DNA of 64,000 bases from the NCBI GenBank assembly GCA_035236585.1, contig CP141126.1, positions 69,665,414-69,729,413 of the forward strand. Direction: 5' to 3'. Shown piece after piece: positions 11,961-23,878 of this stretch. The stretch is from Warburgia ugandensis (Eukaryota; Streptophyta; Magnoliopsida; Canellales; Canellaceae). Position 1 is the first letter of the stretch. The number at the start of each line of letters is the position of its first letter. The notes beneath the pieces were generated by a model. The model was not told where the DNA came from. It saw nothing but the letters and a program-made list of their open reading frames with translations, and ran no database searches. The position numbers and the translations under genes were made by a program.

Positions 11961-12991
11961 GATGAATTAATCTACTAGAGTTGTGTATAGAAGTCATTTA
12001 TGGCCTTATGCTCAACTATAGCTAGTGAGTCTGTCTATGGGTTTCTTAAATTTCTAGACCAAATGGTACTAATTTTGTGTTTTTGTATTGATGACCTTGA
12101 CTGATATCCTATCTAAATAATGCAACCTAACTATAAGCTACCCTAAATGATACACTATCAATCCTACTAGTCCACTAACAAGCTGTTTTGATGATCTTTG
12201 TTAATTTGTAGGGTGGCAGCTTTTAGACTCAGATCTAAATAGCTCCTTTTACACATGCTCGACTACTAGTTACCAATTAAGTTCTAATCTAAAACAGTTA
12301 ATACAATTCTTAGGTAAGGAGGTGCTTATACTTCAACAAACTTCAATAAAAAATGTAGGAAAATCACTCTAATTTTGAATACCCACTATAAATGTTATTC
12401 TCAAAAGCCATTAGATTGATAATAGATTTCCTCCATCTAAGTCTCTTTCTACTTGATTCTAAATTAATCTTTTAGATTGGGATCATGAACATACAAGGAA
12501 TTGATTTGATTACCTAAGTGAGGAAAGGATTTGGTGATGAAATCCGACCCTTATCTTATGAGGGTTACTATGGGGCCCCTTACTATCAATGTGAACATCA
12601 CCATAAAGCAAGTAAACATACAATACAATTATAAGGAATGGAAACTAATGACTACTATATGCCATCCAACAAAGGGTCCACATCTTAATAGACGAGACAG
12701 CATAGCTAGATAGCATATGCCTTAGTTAAAATCGAACTCAGGGTAACCTTTTTAAGTAGGTCAAACTAATGCAAAAACCTTAAATAATATGCAACAAGTT
12801 ATAATGAGTGACCCTAAACTATATGAATTACACAACCATCCCCAATGTAAATTACCCTAGGAAAACAAAGGAGAGTGAGAAAAACTTATAGTGGGGTTTC
12901 TGATGAAGATCAAGTGTGGGCCACCATACCCCACACTTGACTTGTATTATCACAACCTATTTACACAAGTTCACTCCAAAGAAATCCTAAT
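11961..12991 (-). other. Untranslated leader of Athila copy A
   Basis: This aligns on the minus strand with 26700-27870 of copy B and, inverted, with 42750-43700 of C2 and 62060-63000 of D. A conserved GTGTGGGCCACCATACC-like block is at about 12915. No coding potential is seen. It ends at 12991 against the target duplication of the solo LTR and continues at 23663. Confidence 0.75.
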
Positions 12992-12996
12992 TATGT
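12992..12996. repeat. Target site duplication TATGT, left copy (solo LTR)
   Basis: TATGT lies directly outside the start of the solo LTR; the same five bases follow its other end at 23658-23662. Copy B shows the unoccupied site: the leader reads straight from AATCCTAATAATG into CTGATGAAGCTTTGG (near 27857). Confidence 0.9.
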
Positions 12997-14761
12997 TGTG
13001 ACGACCCGGGTTTTTTACTGCATTTTTAAATGCAATATCTAATTTCCTAAGGCGGGATGCATCCCTATTTAAAAACCATTTTATAAAAACCATGCAATGC
13101 AGAGGAAAACCTTTAGTTTTAAGCCCATTTTGAAAACCCCGAGTGTCATTTGCCTTCACAACAACCAATGTAGTTTTTGAAAAACTTCAAAAATCATAAA
13201 TGTTTTTCCCCAGGTCTATCCAGTCACAGCACACAGCCCAACTGTAAATAAATACAAATACATGTCCAAAGGGTAGAGAGTTTACTCACATGTATAGTTG
13301 TCTCCTTTGTTTATTTACTTGCTTGTAGCACTAATATCTCCTGAGGCGTCTCCTATTTGTAAGCGGAACTATCCTGAAAAATGTTAAGGATAGGGTGAGT
13401 ATATACTATACTCAGTAGGAGTCTATCACTACTAGGTTTGCAATGCATGCTATGTTTAAAATCATGTGCTCTTAAAAACATGTGCATGTTCGAACAATCA
13501 TGTTCAATATCGATATTAAAAACTAGTTTCAAACTGGAATACTGACGACTTAAAGAATAGCATAATCTAAGTCAAAAGTATCATATATCATAAGCATAAT
13601 GATATGCATAAGATGCTCCACTGAATCCAACTCATGGATATCTGGTATGGTCGACCAACCTCATGTCATGCCATATGCAATGCAAATAAATCCTCAAACC
13701 ATAGGGTCCAAACTATGCCCACGACCTTGCCGCTATGTGGTCCCTGGGTACCTGAGGACACAGCATCATAGCCTCCATGGGGCATATGACACATCGCCCT
13801 AGTGCCGTGACACCAGTGGTAGCCCCCTATACCACATGCAGTCGACGTAGGGACATGCCCTTTTTGGGCATGGTACCCATTCCACCTAGTAGTGGTAGAG
13901 GCTGGGTGGCCAACCTAGACCCCTCGGCATAGCGCCCACGAGCTTACTAGCCTAAATCATATCAGATCAAAGAAGCAAAACAAACCTCTTTTTCAAACCT
14001 GTCCTCTTTGGGTCCCTCACAACTTCCTGACCCTCACAACTACCTACCCAGCGTCTTTTGGGCACTCCAGCGTCTTTTGGTAACCCTTAAGGACATGCAA
14101 TTTTGCAAGAACTCAATGCTCACAAATCATGCGATATATGCAATTGGTAGCAAAACATGTCTATGCATAAGGTATTTTCCATATGCATGCTAAATTCGTT
14201 TATAAGCTAATCAAGTCATAAAATAAGTCATGCTCAACAAATCATATAACTTATACTTTGAAACATGCAGTCTCAACAATCATGGCTCCTTTTAAAAGTC
14301 TAGTAGCGATAGAGCACCTACCTCAAAGTCTCTTGGAGTCACATCCTTTATCACTCAACCCATCCCTGGGTCTCATTTATAAACTCCTGGGTACAAGGAG
14401 TCCTAATCAATTTTAGTCTATTTAGACATTAGATCGCTAGCCTTGCCTATTGGGTCACTAGTTCTTGCCTAATTCATTATTAGGCTGGATCCTATGATGT
14501 GGACCTACTATTCCATGGCTAACATTGTAAATTTTCCTTTAATCTTAGATTTAAAGTCTTGTTGGGTCCATGTGCCCCAGTTCCCTCACGTGCGTGCGGG
14601 CCTAAAGGCCGTGTTAGGGACCTCATTTTTGCACGCGCACATGCATGCTCAGGTGATGCCCTATGACGCGCATCATCGCATGGGCGCACCTTGTATCATG
14701 GCGTGTCTCAGCTCCCAGGGCACCCCGTGCACCCTGGTCGAGCTAGGACCCGTGCCCTATG
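12997..14761 (-). repeat. Solo LTR of the element 1 family, U5-side part
   Basis: Matches 5769 to about 7560 of element 1 in sequence and orientation, starting TGTGACGACCC on the plus strand. It stops at 14761 where element 2 is inserted and resumes at 22678. The two pieces plus flanking TATGT duplications form a complete LTR of about 2.74 kb with no interior, the product expected from recombination between the two LTRs of a full element. Confidence 0.92.
14757..14761. repeat. Target site duplication CTATG, left copy (element 2)
   Basis: CTATG precedes element 2 and recurs directly after it at 22673-22677. The uninterrupted relatives in element 1 read CCATG at this place within the GTGCCCCATGTCGCGC context. 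Confidence 0.92.
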
Positions 14762-17413
14762 TGTAATGACCCCAATTTTTGTAATATTAAAATCCCATGA
14801 AAAGTTCAATTTTAAAGATAAGGGCATTTTGGTCATTTCACTAGTCACCCTGACTGAACCCTGGTCCTAAAAATGGTACCATTAGATGTGTCTCAGAAAA
14901 AGGAATCCAACAAGACCAAAATCACCCAAAACGTAGTTAAAATGAGCAAGTTATGGCCCTTTGAAGTTCAGGGGCAAAACTGTAATTTTCACAAAAGGGT
15001 TTAGCTGCAAAACACAGGGGCCCATTTTGATACGGGCACCCTTCATCTTCCACCTCCTCGAGAGTTCTAGTACGGCGGTGATTGGAGGGGAAATCACCGC
15101 CATTTTGGAGGTTTCTCCACCGCCATTCAAAGGCGGTGAGAGCCCCCTCCAGAACCCTCTCTTAGCTCTATAAATAGAGCTCTTGGGTGCCTCTAATGGC
15201 AGCCCAAAATGTTGAAGAAAAACCATTGAGGAGTAGTGACCAAGAGGAGAAAACGTGGAGAGAAAACCAGCGACGAAGCAGGTACGCCCAAAAACTCCCC
15301 AAACCCATCTCACCCATAGTCCTAGGCTCAGTTTCCCTAAGTTTTTGCATGAAAATCCATGGGGAATAGGCCTCTAGGGAGTCACCAAGGACCCTGGGAC
15401 ATCCCCAGGGCCACACTGGTTCCTCAGGGATGAAGCAGGGCATCCCAAGGACGCCCTGGTCCCCCAACGACCGAAACGCCCCAGACGGACGAGACACGTC
15501 GAACGCGTCTGAGAGGAAACCAACAGGCGCGTCCGTAGACGCGCCCGCTAAAGAGGAAGACGGGCGGAGAGTACCGCTCGTCTACAGAGGTGCCCGCTGA
15601 GGCACATGCAGCAGACGTGCCGTGCGCTAGTAGTGGGTTGTTTTTTTCATTCCTTAAGGAAGCCAGGGCGCACGTCGCAGACGCGCAGCGCCCTAGCATT
15701 CCGTCTTTTTATTTTTTAGACTTCTCTGTACATACGACACTAAAACGCTTATAACATGGGATCTAGAGCTCCGATTGAGGTGCCGCAAAAGGCATTGTGT
15801 CCGTGTCGACGACGTGGACATATCCAAATTATAAAATCCCTGATTAAGGCCCAATCAAAGGTGGGCATGACCCTTAGAATAGGATGGTGGCGCGTGGCCA
15901 CTAGAACATTAGAAAAATGAGGATACCAAGGCCCAATTAGGACCTTAGGACACCATAGGCATAGGGATGGACCCCTAATGCCTAAGTAAAAAGATCAATT
16001 ACTCTAAAACTTGTAAAAGATAGGCCAAACTAACCTTGATTCCCCAAACCATGATCAGAAGTGTCCGAGGACAAAAGGGTTAGCGCGACCTAGCCAAGTA
16101 GGTGTTCTATCACTATTAGATTCTTTTAAAAGAACTATTATTGTTTTGAGAACATATGTTTTAAATATATGACTTGATTTGCATGACTTAATTCAGCATG
16201 CATGATAAATGCTTTGTACATAGCCATGTTTTGAAATGATTGCATATACATTATGCACATATATGTTTTGCAAACAAGTGCATACATTGCATGATTTAAG
16301 TACTTACAAAGATTGCATGTCCTTGAGGGTTGCCAAGTGACGCTGGAGTGCCGAGGGCCAGGCAGTTGTGAGGGACCCAAAGAGGACAAATTTTAAAAAA
16401 GAGGTTTTGGCTTATTTAATCTTATGTGATTTGGGCAAGTAAGCCTGTGGGTGCTATGCCGAGGGGTCTGGGTTGGCCACCCAGCCTCTAGCACTATTAG
16501 GTGGATGGGTACCACACCCAAAAAGAGGCAAGTCCCTACATCGACTGCATGTGGTACAGGGGCTACCACTAGTGTCACGGCACTGGGTCGACGTGTCATA
16601 GGCCCCGTGGAGGCTATGACCGAGTGTCCTCAGGTACCCGGGGACCACACAGCGAGGAGGTCGTGGGCATAGTGGACCCTATGGTTTGATTATTTATGTG
16701 CATTGCATATGGCATGATATGAGGTTGGTTGACCATACCATGCCATATTAGAAATCCATGAGTTGGATTCCATGGAGCATTTTATGCATATCATGATGTT
16801 ATGATATATATGTATATGATACTTTCAATTTTGGATTATATGATCCTTTAAGTTGTTAGTATTTCAGTTTGACAATGAATTTTGATGTCGATATTGAACT
16901 TGAGTATTCAGACATGCACATGTTTTGGAAAGAGCATATGATTTTAAAACATCGCATGCATTATAAAACTAGTAATGATAGACTCCTACTGAGTATAGTA
17001 TATACTCACCCTATCCTTAACATTTTTTAGGATAGTTCCACTCATAAATAGATGGCGTTTTAAGAGATATTAGTGCTACGAGCAAGTGAATCAAAAAGAA
17101 GAAAGTTATACATGTAAGTAAACTCTCAACCCTTTGGACATGAAGTTGTATTTAATTACAGTTGGGCTGTGTGCTATGACTGGAAAGACCTGGGGAAAAA
17201 TATTTATGATTTCTAAAGTTTTTAAAAAAAAAAAACTACTTTGGTTGTTGTGAAGGCAAATGACACTCGAGGTTTTCAAAAATGAGTTTAAAACTAAAGG
17301 TTTTCCACTGCATTGCATAGCTTTTATAGAATGGTTTTCAAATAGGGATGCATCCCGCCTTAGGAAATTAGGTATTGCATTTAAAAATGCATGAGAAAAC
17401 CCAAGTCATCACA
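14762..17413 (+). repeat. 5' LTR of element 2
   Basis: Starts TGTAATGACCCC and ends CAAGTCATCACA. Its U3 start is shared with element 3 (48242), not with element 1, whereas its R/U5 side is shared with all three families. A GC-rich block at about 15440-15700 is rich in CpG. Scattered small open frames here recur in the 3' LTR and have no recognisable domain. Confidence 0.93.
15074..15176 (+). promoter_or_regulatory. LTR core promoter of element 2: two GGCGGTG hairpins and a TATA box
   Basis: TATAAATA is at 15169-15176. Upstream, GGCGGTGATT (15074-15083) pairs with AATCACCGCC (15092-15101), and CACCGCC (15118-15124) pairs with GGCGGTG (15132-15138), giving two perfect short inverted repeats made of one heptamer. 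The same block is in the 3' LTR at 20341-20442, with one heptamer decayed to GGCGGTA. Confidence 0.65.
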
Positions 17414-17414
17414 G

Positions 17415-17429
17415 TTGGTATAAGAGCCC
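17415..17429 (+). other. Primer binding site of element 2 (initiator Met tRNA)
   Basis: TTGGTATAAGAGCCC lies one base after the 5' LTR; it is one mismatch (C to A) from the canonical complement of initiator tRNA-Met. Confidence 0.85.
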
Positions 17430-20003
17430 AAGTTTTATCCTTTCACAGCCGGTCCAGCATGTCCAAGGGTCATAGACAATAAAAAAAATCAAGAAGAAGT
17501 AGTATAAATTGAAGAAGTAGAGATGACTACTTATATTTGAGGACTAGCATATTGATCCTCAAGGCATTTCACCATAAATAAATTGGTGAAACACAGCTTG
17601 GTTTAACAAATAATTAGGTAGAGGATAATGCAACCCTTATCCAAAATCTAGTCTAAGATGACTTAAGGATTAAGGATTGTTGTAAGGTGCAAATATGAAA
17701 ACTCATATATGGATGATGAGAATGAATGAATGAAGATGATTAATGGACTTGTTAGTAGATAGTGTTGATCTGCAATAAAGTAATCTCATCAAAGGTGAGA
17801 AAATTGAAGAACCTAGGTTGCTATCTTTCCATCATAAAGAGTATCAAGGGATATGAGATGAGTATGATAAGGGATTTAAAAGACAGACTTTGAGATGATT
17901 TTGATAATAATAATAAGAGTGATGAGAATGCAGGATGATATTAGGAAATAACAATGACTCAAACTACGTCACGAAGGTATGGATCTTGAAGGACTTAGCT
18001 CAATTTTGGATACTATTCAGGAGAGTAAAATGCTATTGAAAAATAATTACCTAAGAATGATGGAGCAAATCAGAAGAGGTATACAAGTGACAGATTATGT
18101 GAATAAGAGGAACATAACACCAATATAATAAGGAAATGAATTCGACCAAGTTATCAAAAGATTTTTGACGATAATATTGGGGATGATAGATCTATGATAA
18201 TAGGTTGATCCTAACATGAACTTGTAAGTAAAGTATAGCATGACCAAAACGTCAATACCATTATTAAGACATTGTATGAATTTTATTGAGGCTATAGGCA
18301 ATTGAGGATTTCAATGATCTTAAGACGGTTTAGAATTTTTGAGAAGCATTCAGTTTATGATGAAGTATCAATTATATGCAAGGAAGCATATGGAGACATT
18401 GATCTAGGTAAACCAATGAGGATATTGAAGAAAAGAGAGAAAGAGATAGAGATGTAACTATAAGCATTCAATGAATATTGAATAATCAAAAGAAGAAGAT
18501 CATGACTCTATGAAGATATATACAATTCTAACATCTTGAATCCTATAGGAGGGAAGATCAAACAAATGCAAAGGAATAATACTAGGTGAGTTGATGATCT
18601 TATTGTAAAAGAGTATCAAAGAGAGGAAGCATATGGGGTTTAAGACTTTGAGTAGAGTATCGAATTTCAGTATAATTTGATATAATTGCTATTGGAGATG
18701 AATTATTGCTATTATAAGCTAAGTATGAGAAGGCATTTAAAAGATAAAATAAGGAGGCACTTGAAAAATAAAATTTGAGGAATTGAGAAAATCACTACTT
18801 ATGAGGATACCTCCTGACAATATAAACTGCATGATTCACAATAAAACCTTGATAAAAGATTACACGATATATTGACATAGGGGATGGAAGGAGAAAAGGT
18901 GAGATGGCTAGCACACTATAAGGTGAGATTTGATATTACATTGCCTATAGACAAATAGTTAGTTGTTATAAGCATATACCAAGTACTAAAAATCAATTAA
19001 AGGAATTTCTTAAGGACTAACCCGACTAGATTGAGTATAGAACTGTTGGACTGAAAGGTTATGAAGAAAACCATCAAGCAAAGAAAGGACAAAGAAGATG
19101 ATGACAAAGGATTCAACCATGACCTGGTAAGGGTACTCGATTATGAATAAGAGATTTTTGCCCTACATAAATAGGAACATTATTGAAAATCCTAATGACA
19201 AATTGATAAGAATAGTGAGATAGGCCTCTGGACAAGAACATTTGACCCATGATGATGAATCGACTTGAGTTTGGATAAAATCTTCAACAGAGGAAAGCAT
19301 TTAACAAATTCAATAATTATGAAACTGGGTATAAAGTTAGGACATTTTACTTTCAGTATATGATAAGGTCCTCAATGGAAGATGCTACTAATTGGCTTTT
19401 ATTTTCAAATGTAACCTTGGTCAAGGAAATCAAGTCACATATGAAAAATGACAGACAGTTAAAATTCAAAGTTAAGTAAGAGTTTGGCTATAAAGCATAT
19501 GATACCATATCAGTTATTGAAGTATCTTGGAGACAAGGGTAAGAAGCAAATTTAGACACAATAGAAAGAAGGTAACTTTTTGGACATGTGGATAATGAAA
19601 GAGATCACTAGATGAAAAGGATTATCCTATGATATTCAAAATAGGAGAAATAAGATAATATGATCTTGAAAGAAGTATATGCATGAGCAAAGAAGTATGA
19701 TCTTACGAGGAGACTATCTTATACATGATGAGATAAGTATAGGAATCTAAGGAATTCAAGATAGATGAAGTATCGCTAGAAAACGGTATTGTTAAATTGG
19801 CACGTACGAGAGTATGGCGCTGCATCAGAGTACACAGAGAAAACAGGCCCTTATAGGTGAGGCCTCATAGGAGGAACAACAGAAATGATAAATTGAGGAT
19901 GAACCTAGATTTGATTCCTAAGGGGAAATGCATTCACCAAGAAATCATCTAGGAGACAAATACCTGGGAGATGATAATTTATGGAATTTTGAGGACGAAA
20001 TTC

Positions 20004-20020
20004 TTTTAAGGGGCTAATAA
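20004..20020 (+). other. Polypurine tract of element 2
   Basis: TTTTAAGGGGCTAATAA directly precedes the 3' LTR start TGTAATG. Confidence 0.8.
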
Positions 20021-22672
20021 TGTAATGACCCTAATTTTTGTAATATTAAAATCCTATGAAAAGTTTAGTTTTAAAGATAAGGGCATTTTGGTCATTTCAC
20101 TAGTCACCTTGACTGAACCTAGAAACTTGGTCCTAAAAATGGTACCATTAGATGCGTCTCAGAAAAAGAAATCCAACAAGACCAAAATCACCCAAAATGG
20201 AGTTAAAATGAGCAAGTTATGGCCCTTTGAAGTTTAGGGGCAAAACTGTAATTTTCACAAACAGGGTTTAGCTGCAAAACACAGGGGCCTGTTTTGATAC
20301 GGGCACCCTTCATCTTCCACCTCCTAGAGAGTTCTAGAACGGCGGTGATTGGAGGGGAAATCACCGCCATTCTGGAGGTTTCTCCACCGCCATTCAAAGG
20401 CGGTAGAGCCCCCTCCAGAACCCTCTCTTAGCTCTATAAATAGAGCTCTTAGGCTCCTCTAATGGCAGCCCAAAACGTTGAAGAAAAACTGTTGAGGAGC
20501 AGTGACCAAGAGCAGAAAATGTGGAGAGAAAACCAACTACGAAGTAGGTACACCCAAAAACTCCCCAAACCCATCTCACCCATAGTCCTAGGCTCAGTTT
20601 CCCTAGGTTTTTGCATGAAAATCCATGGGGAATAGGCCTCTAGGGAGTCACCAAGGACTCTAGGGACGTCCCCAGGGCCGCACTGGTTCCTCAGGGATGA
20701 ACCAGGGCATCCTGGTCCCCCAACAACCGAAATGCCCTAGAAGGACGAGACGCGTCGAACGCATCTGAGAGGAAACCAATGGGCACATCCGTAGACGCGC
20801 CCGCTAAAGAGGAAGACAGGCGGAGAGTACCGCGCGTCTGCAGAGGCGGTCGCTAAGGCACACACCGCAGACGCGCAGCACGCTAGCAGTGCATCATTTT
20901 TTCCGTTCCTTAAGGAAGTTAGGGCACACGTCGCAGACGCGCAGCGCCTTAGCATTCCGTCTTTTTATTTTTAAGACTTCTGTGTACATACGACACTAAA
21001 ACGCTTATAACTTGAGATCTAGAGCTCCGATTGAGGCGCCGCAAAAGGCGTTGTGTCCATGTCGACGACGCAGACACATCCAAGCTATAAAATCTCTAAT
21101 CAAGGCCAAATAAAAGGTGGGCATGACCCTTAGAATAGGATGGTGGCACGTGGCCACTAGAACGTTGGAAAACTGAGGATACCAAGGCCCAATTAGGACC
21201 TTAGGACACCCATAGGCATAGGGATGGACCCCTAATGCCTATGTAAAAGGACCAATTACTCTAAAACCTATAAAAGATAGGCCAAACTAACCTTGATTCC
21301 CCAAACCATGATCAGGAGCGTCCGAGGACAAAAGGGTTAGCGCGACCTAGCCAAGTAGGTGCTCTATCACTATTAGATTCTTTTAAAAGAACTATTATTG
21401 TTTTGAGAACATATGTTTTAAATATATGACTTGATTTGCATGACTTAATTCAGCATGCATGATAAATGCTTTGTACATAGCCATGTTTTGAAATGATTGC
21501 ATATACATTATGCACATATATGTTTTGCAAACAAGTGCATACATTGCCTGATTTAAGTATTTACAAAGATTGCATGTCCTTGAGGGTTGCCGAAAGATGC
21601 TAGAGTGCCGAGGGCCAAGCAGTTGTGAGGGACCCAAAGAGGACAAGTTTTAAAAAAGAGTTTTTGGCTTATTTAATCTTATGTGATTTGGGCAAGTAAG
21701 CCCGTGGGTGCTATGCCGAGGGGTCTGGGTTGGCCACCCGGCCTCTAGCACTATTAGGTGGATGGGTACCACGCCAAAAAAGAGGCAAGTCCCTACGTCG
21801 ACTGCATGTGGTACAAGGGGTTACTACTGGTGTCACGGCACTGGGTCAATGTGTCATAGGCCCTGTGGAGGCTATGACCGAGTGTCCTCAGGTACCCGGG
21901 GACCACACGGTGAGGAGGTCGTGGGCATAGTGGACCCTATGGTTTGATGATTTATGTGCATTGCATATGGCATGATATGAGGTTGGTCGACCATACCATA
22001 CCATATTAGAAATCCATGAGTTGGATTCCATGAAGCATTTTATGCATATCATGATGTTATGATATATATGTATATGATACTTTCGATTTTGGATTATATG
22101 ATCCTTTAAGTCGTTAGTATTTCAGTTTGACAATGAGTTTTGATGTCGATATTGAACTTGAGTATTAAGACATGCACATGTTTTGGAAAGAGCATATGAT
22201 TTTAAAACAGTGCATGCATTATAAAACTAGTAATGATAGACTCCTACTGAGTATAGTATATACTCACCCTATCCTTAACATTGTTTAGGATAGTTCCACT
22301 CATAAATAGATGGCGTCTTAGGAGATATTAGTGCTACGAGCAAGTGAATCAAAAAGAAGAAAGTTATACATGTAAGTAAACTCTCAACCCTTTGGACATA
22401 AAGTTGTATTTAATTACAGTTGGGCTGTGTGCTGTGACTGGAAAGACCTGGGAAAAAATATTTATGATTTCTGAAGTTTTACAAAAAAAAAAAACTACTT
22501 TGGTTGTTGTGAAGGCAAATGACACTCTGGGTTTTCAAAAATGAGTTTAAAACTAAAGGTTTTCCACTGCATTGCATGGTTTTTGTAGAATGGTTTTCAA
22601 ATAGGGATGCATCCCGCCTTAGGAAATTAGGTATTGCATTTAAAAATGCATGAGAAAACTCGAGTCGTCACA
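20021..22672 (+). repeat. 3' LTR of element 2
   Basis: Identical in length to the 5' LTR and nearly identical in sequence. Starts TGTAATGACCCT, ends CGAGTCGTCACA. TATAAATA is at 20435-20442, with the heptamer pairs at 20341-20405 just upstream. Confidence 0.93.
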
Positions 22673-22677
22673 CTATG
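22673..22677. repeat. Target site duplication CTATG, right copy (element 2)
   Basis: The same five bases as 14757-14761; the solo LTR resumes immediately after. Confidence 0.92.
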
Positions 22678-23657
22678 TCACGCGCGCACCCGAGGGCCTT
22701 TCCTGGGACAGTGTACGCACTATTGTATGCCCGAAGCCCATCCTTGGGACCCTGTCCCAAGTGCACATGGAGCAAGGTGTCCCTGGGACGCCTGGGTCGT
22801 GCAAGGTCTCTGGACCTGGCTTGGGGCGTTGTGTTCATGCAGGGCCGTCTGAACGGCTTTGGAACGTCCTCCAGCCCAGAAATCCGTCTGGAAAAAGGTC
22901 AGATCCGGCATGGATCTTGGCTTGGGGGAAGTGAAACGGAGGAAAGGGAAGGAGGGGCTTACCTAGTTAGCCTGGGGAAGCCCTTTTCTGGATGGTGCGG
23001 CTCCTCCTTTCCGCCTGAAAACCCTTGGTTGCTGGAAACTTGAAGAAGGGGAAAACCCCTTTGCCAAGACCAGAAAGAAGAGACGAGAATGGGGAGACAG
23101 GAATGGCTGGCCTGACTTGGGCCTGGCCATTGCCGTTAAACTCAGAGAGATGGGTTTGAGACAGGTTTTCAGTTTTTCCAGAAACCCCAGTCTCAAACAA
23201 CTGGAAAAAACCCGTTTTGAAGAGGGGGGAAAATGGGGTTTTTATAGAGGAGTGAAAGGCGGTGCCCCTCAATGGCGGTGCCACCATTTTCCCTGGTGTA
23301 TTCTAGAGAAATCATGAAAAACGGGTTTCTAGGAGGGTATAGAGGTTGAAGACTACAGGGGGTGCCATTATCAAAATGGCCCCCTGCGTTTTTCGTCCTT
23401 TTTTGTTTTTTCGTTTTTCTGTTTAATTTCCAAAAATACCCCTATCTTTAAATGGCTGTAACTTCTTCATACGAACTCCGTTTTGGGTGATTTTTGAGGC
23501 ATTGGATTCCATTTTTCGAGTAAAATATAATGGTACTAAGTTTCCTCATAAATCCCTTCATTTACTATTTTAAATAAAATCAAACATTCAACACAATTTA
23601 TTTCCTATAGAACGTTCACTTTTCGTTAAAAATAGTGTAAATTGCTCGGGCATTACA
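22678..23657 (-). repeat. Solo LTR of the element 1 family, U3-side part
   Basis: Continues the LTR broken at 14761 and matches about 7560-8637 of element 1. It ends, read on plus, with GCTCGGGCATTACA. TATAAAAA (minus) is at 23239-23246 with CACCGCC copies at 23258-23264 and 23274-23280. The open frames at about 22650-23040 lie wholly in this LTR and are not called. Confidence 0.92.
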
Positions 23658-23662
23658 TATGT
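23658..23662. repeat. Target site duplication TATGT, right copy (solo LTR)
   Basis: Matches 12992-12996. Confidence 0.9.
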
Positions 23663-23860
23663 TGATGAAGCTTTGGAGGATAGGATCGTCACTGCTTCCT
23701 TTGCCAAATTTTCCTCACACAAAATCAAAGAAATATGTCAATTTATGATGAATAAGTAAAATATGCAAGAATGACACAAAAACCCTAAGCTAATGTAACC
23801 TAAAACTATGACTAGATATAAACAATCTAAACAAAAATCCAACCACAAATCTGTTGTAAT
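23663..23860 (-). other. Primer-proximal leader of Athila copy A
   Basis: Aligns with 27865-28066 of copy B (GATGAAGCTTTGG, then TCACACAAAATCAAAGAAAT) and joins 12991 once the solo LTR is removed. Non-coding. Confidence 0.8.
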
Positions 23861-23878
23861 TCCCTGGCAATAGGGCTA
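23861..23878 (-). other. Primer binding site of copy A (tRNA-Asp type)
   Basis: The minus strand reads TAGCCCTATTGCCAGGGA, a decayed match to TGGCGCCGTTGCCGGGGA, the complement of the plant tRNA-Asp 3' end used by Athila/Tat elements. Confidence 0.75.

Larger units (their letters stand above)
8638..12991 (-). mobile_element. Athila-like retrotransposon copy A, main part (leader, gag, protease, start of RT)
   Basis: On the minus strand the order is leader (12991 to about 11960), gag (about 11960-10990), a linker, protease region (about 9770-9100) and the first part of reverse transcriptase (8990-8638). Copy A is cut by element 1 at 8638. Its 5' end lies beyond the solo LTR, at 23663-24590. 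Every frame is interrupted by stops and shifts. The protein motifs match Athila-type gypsy elements, as does the tRNA-Asp type primer site at 23861-23878. Confidence 0.85.
17414..20020 (+). other. Non-coding interior of element 2
   Basis: About 2.6 kb, AT-rich and purine-rich on the plus strand, with stops in all frames. No gag or pol motif is found. It begins with the primer site and a block shared with element 1 (reverse complement of about 5690-5768), and ends with a GAGGACGAAATTC-type block before the polypurine tract, the usual 3' end of Del-type elements. It is about 0.7 kb shorter than the interior of element 1. Confidence 0.82.
14762..22672 (+). mobile_element. Element 2: complete non-autonomous Tekay/Del-like LTR retrotransposon (7911 bp)
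   Basis: Order on the plus strand: 5' LTR (14762-17413), Met primer site, non-coding interior of 2607 bp, polypurine tract, 3' LTR (20021-22672). It is flanked by the CTATG duplication and sits inside the solo LTR, so it is younger than that LTR. The two LTRs are the same length (2652 bp) and very similar by eye, differing mainly by transitions. The interior has no gag-pol and matches that of element 1, while the U3 matches element 3. It needed proteins in trans; the natural donor would be an intact element 3-like relative (inference). Confidence 0.93.

Noticed and set aside
16138-16389. 83-residue frame repeated at 21395-21646
   Set aside because: The repetition reflects the two LTRs of element 2, not a duplicated gene; the frame is antisense and has no domain.
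22634-23043. Overlapping open frames of 72-122 residues
   Set aside because: They begin at or before the junction of element 2 with the solo LTR and read through LTR sequence; no domain is recognisable.
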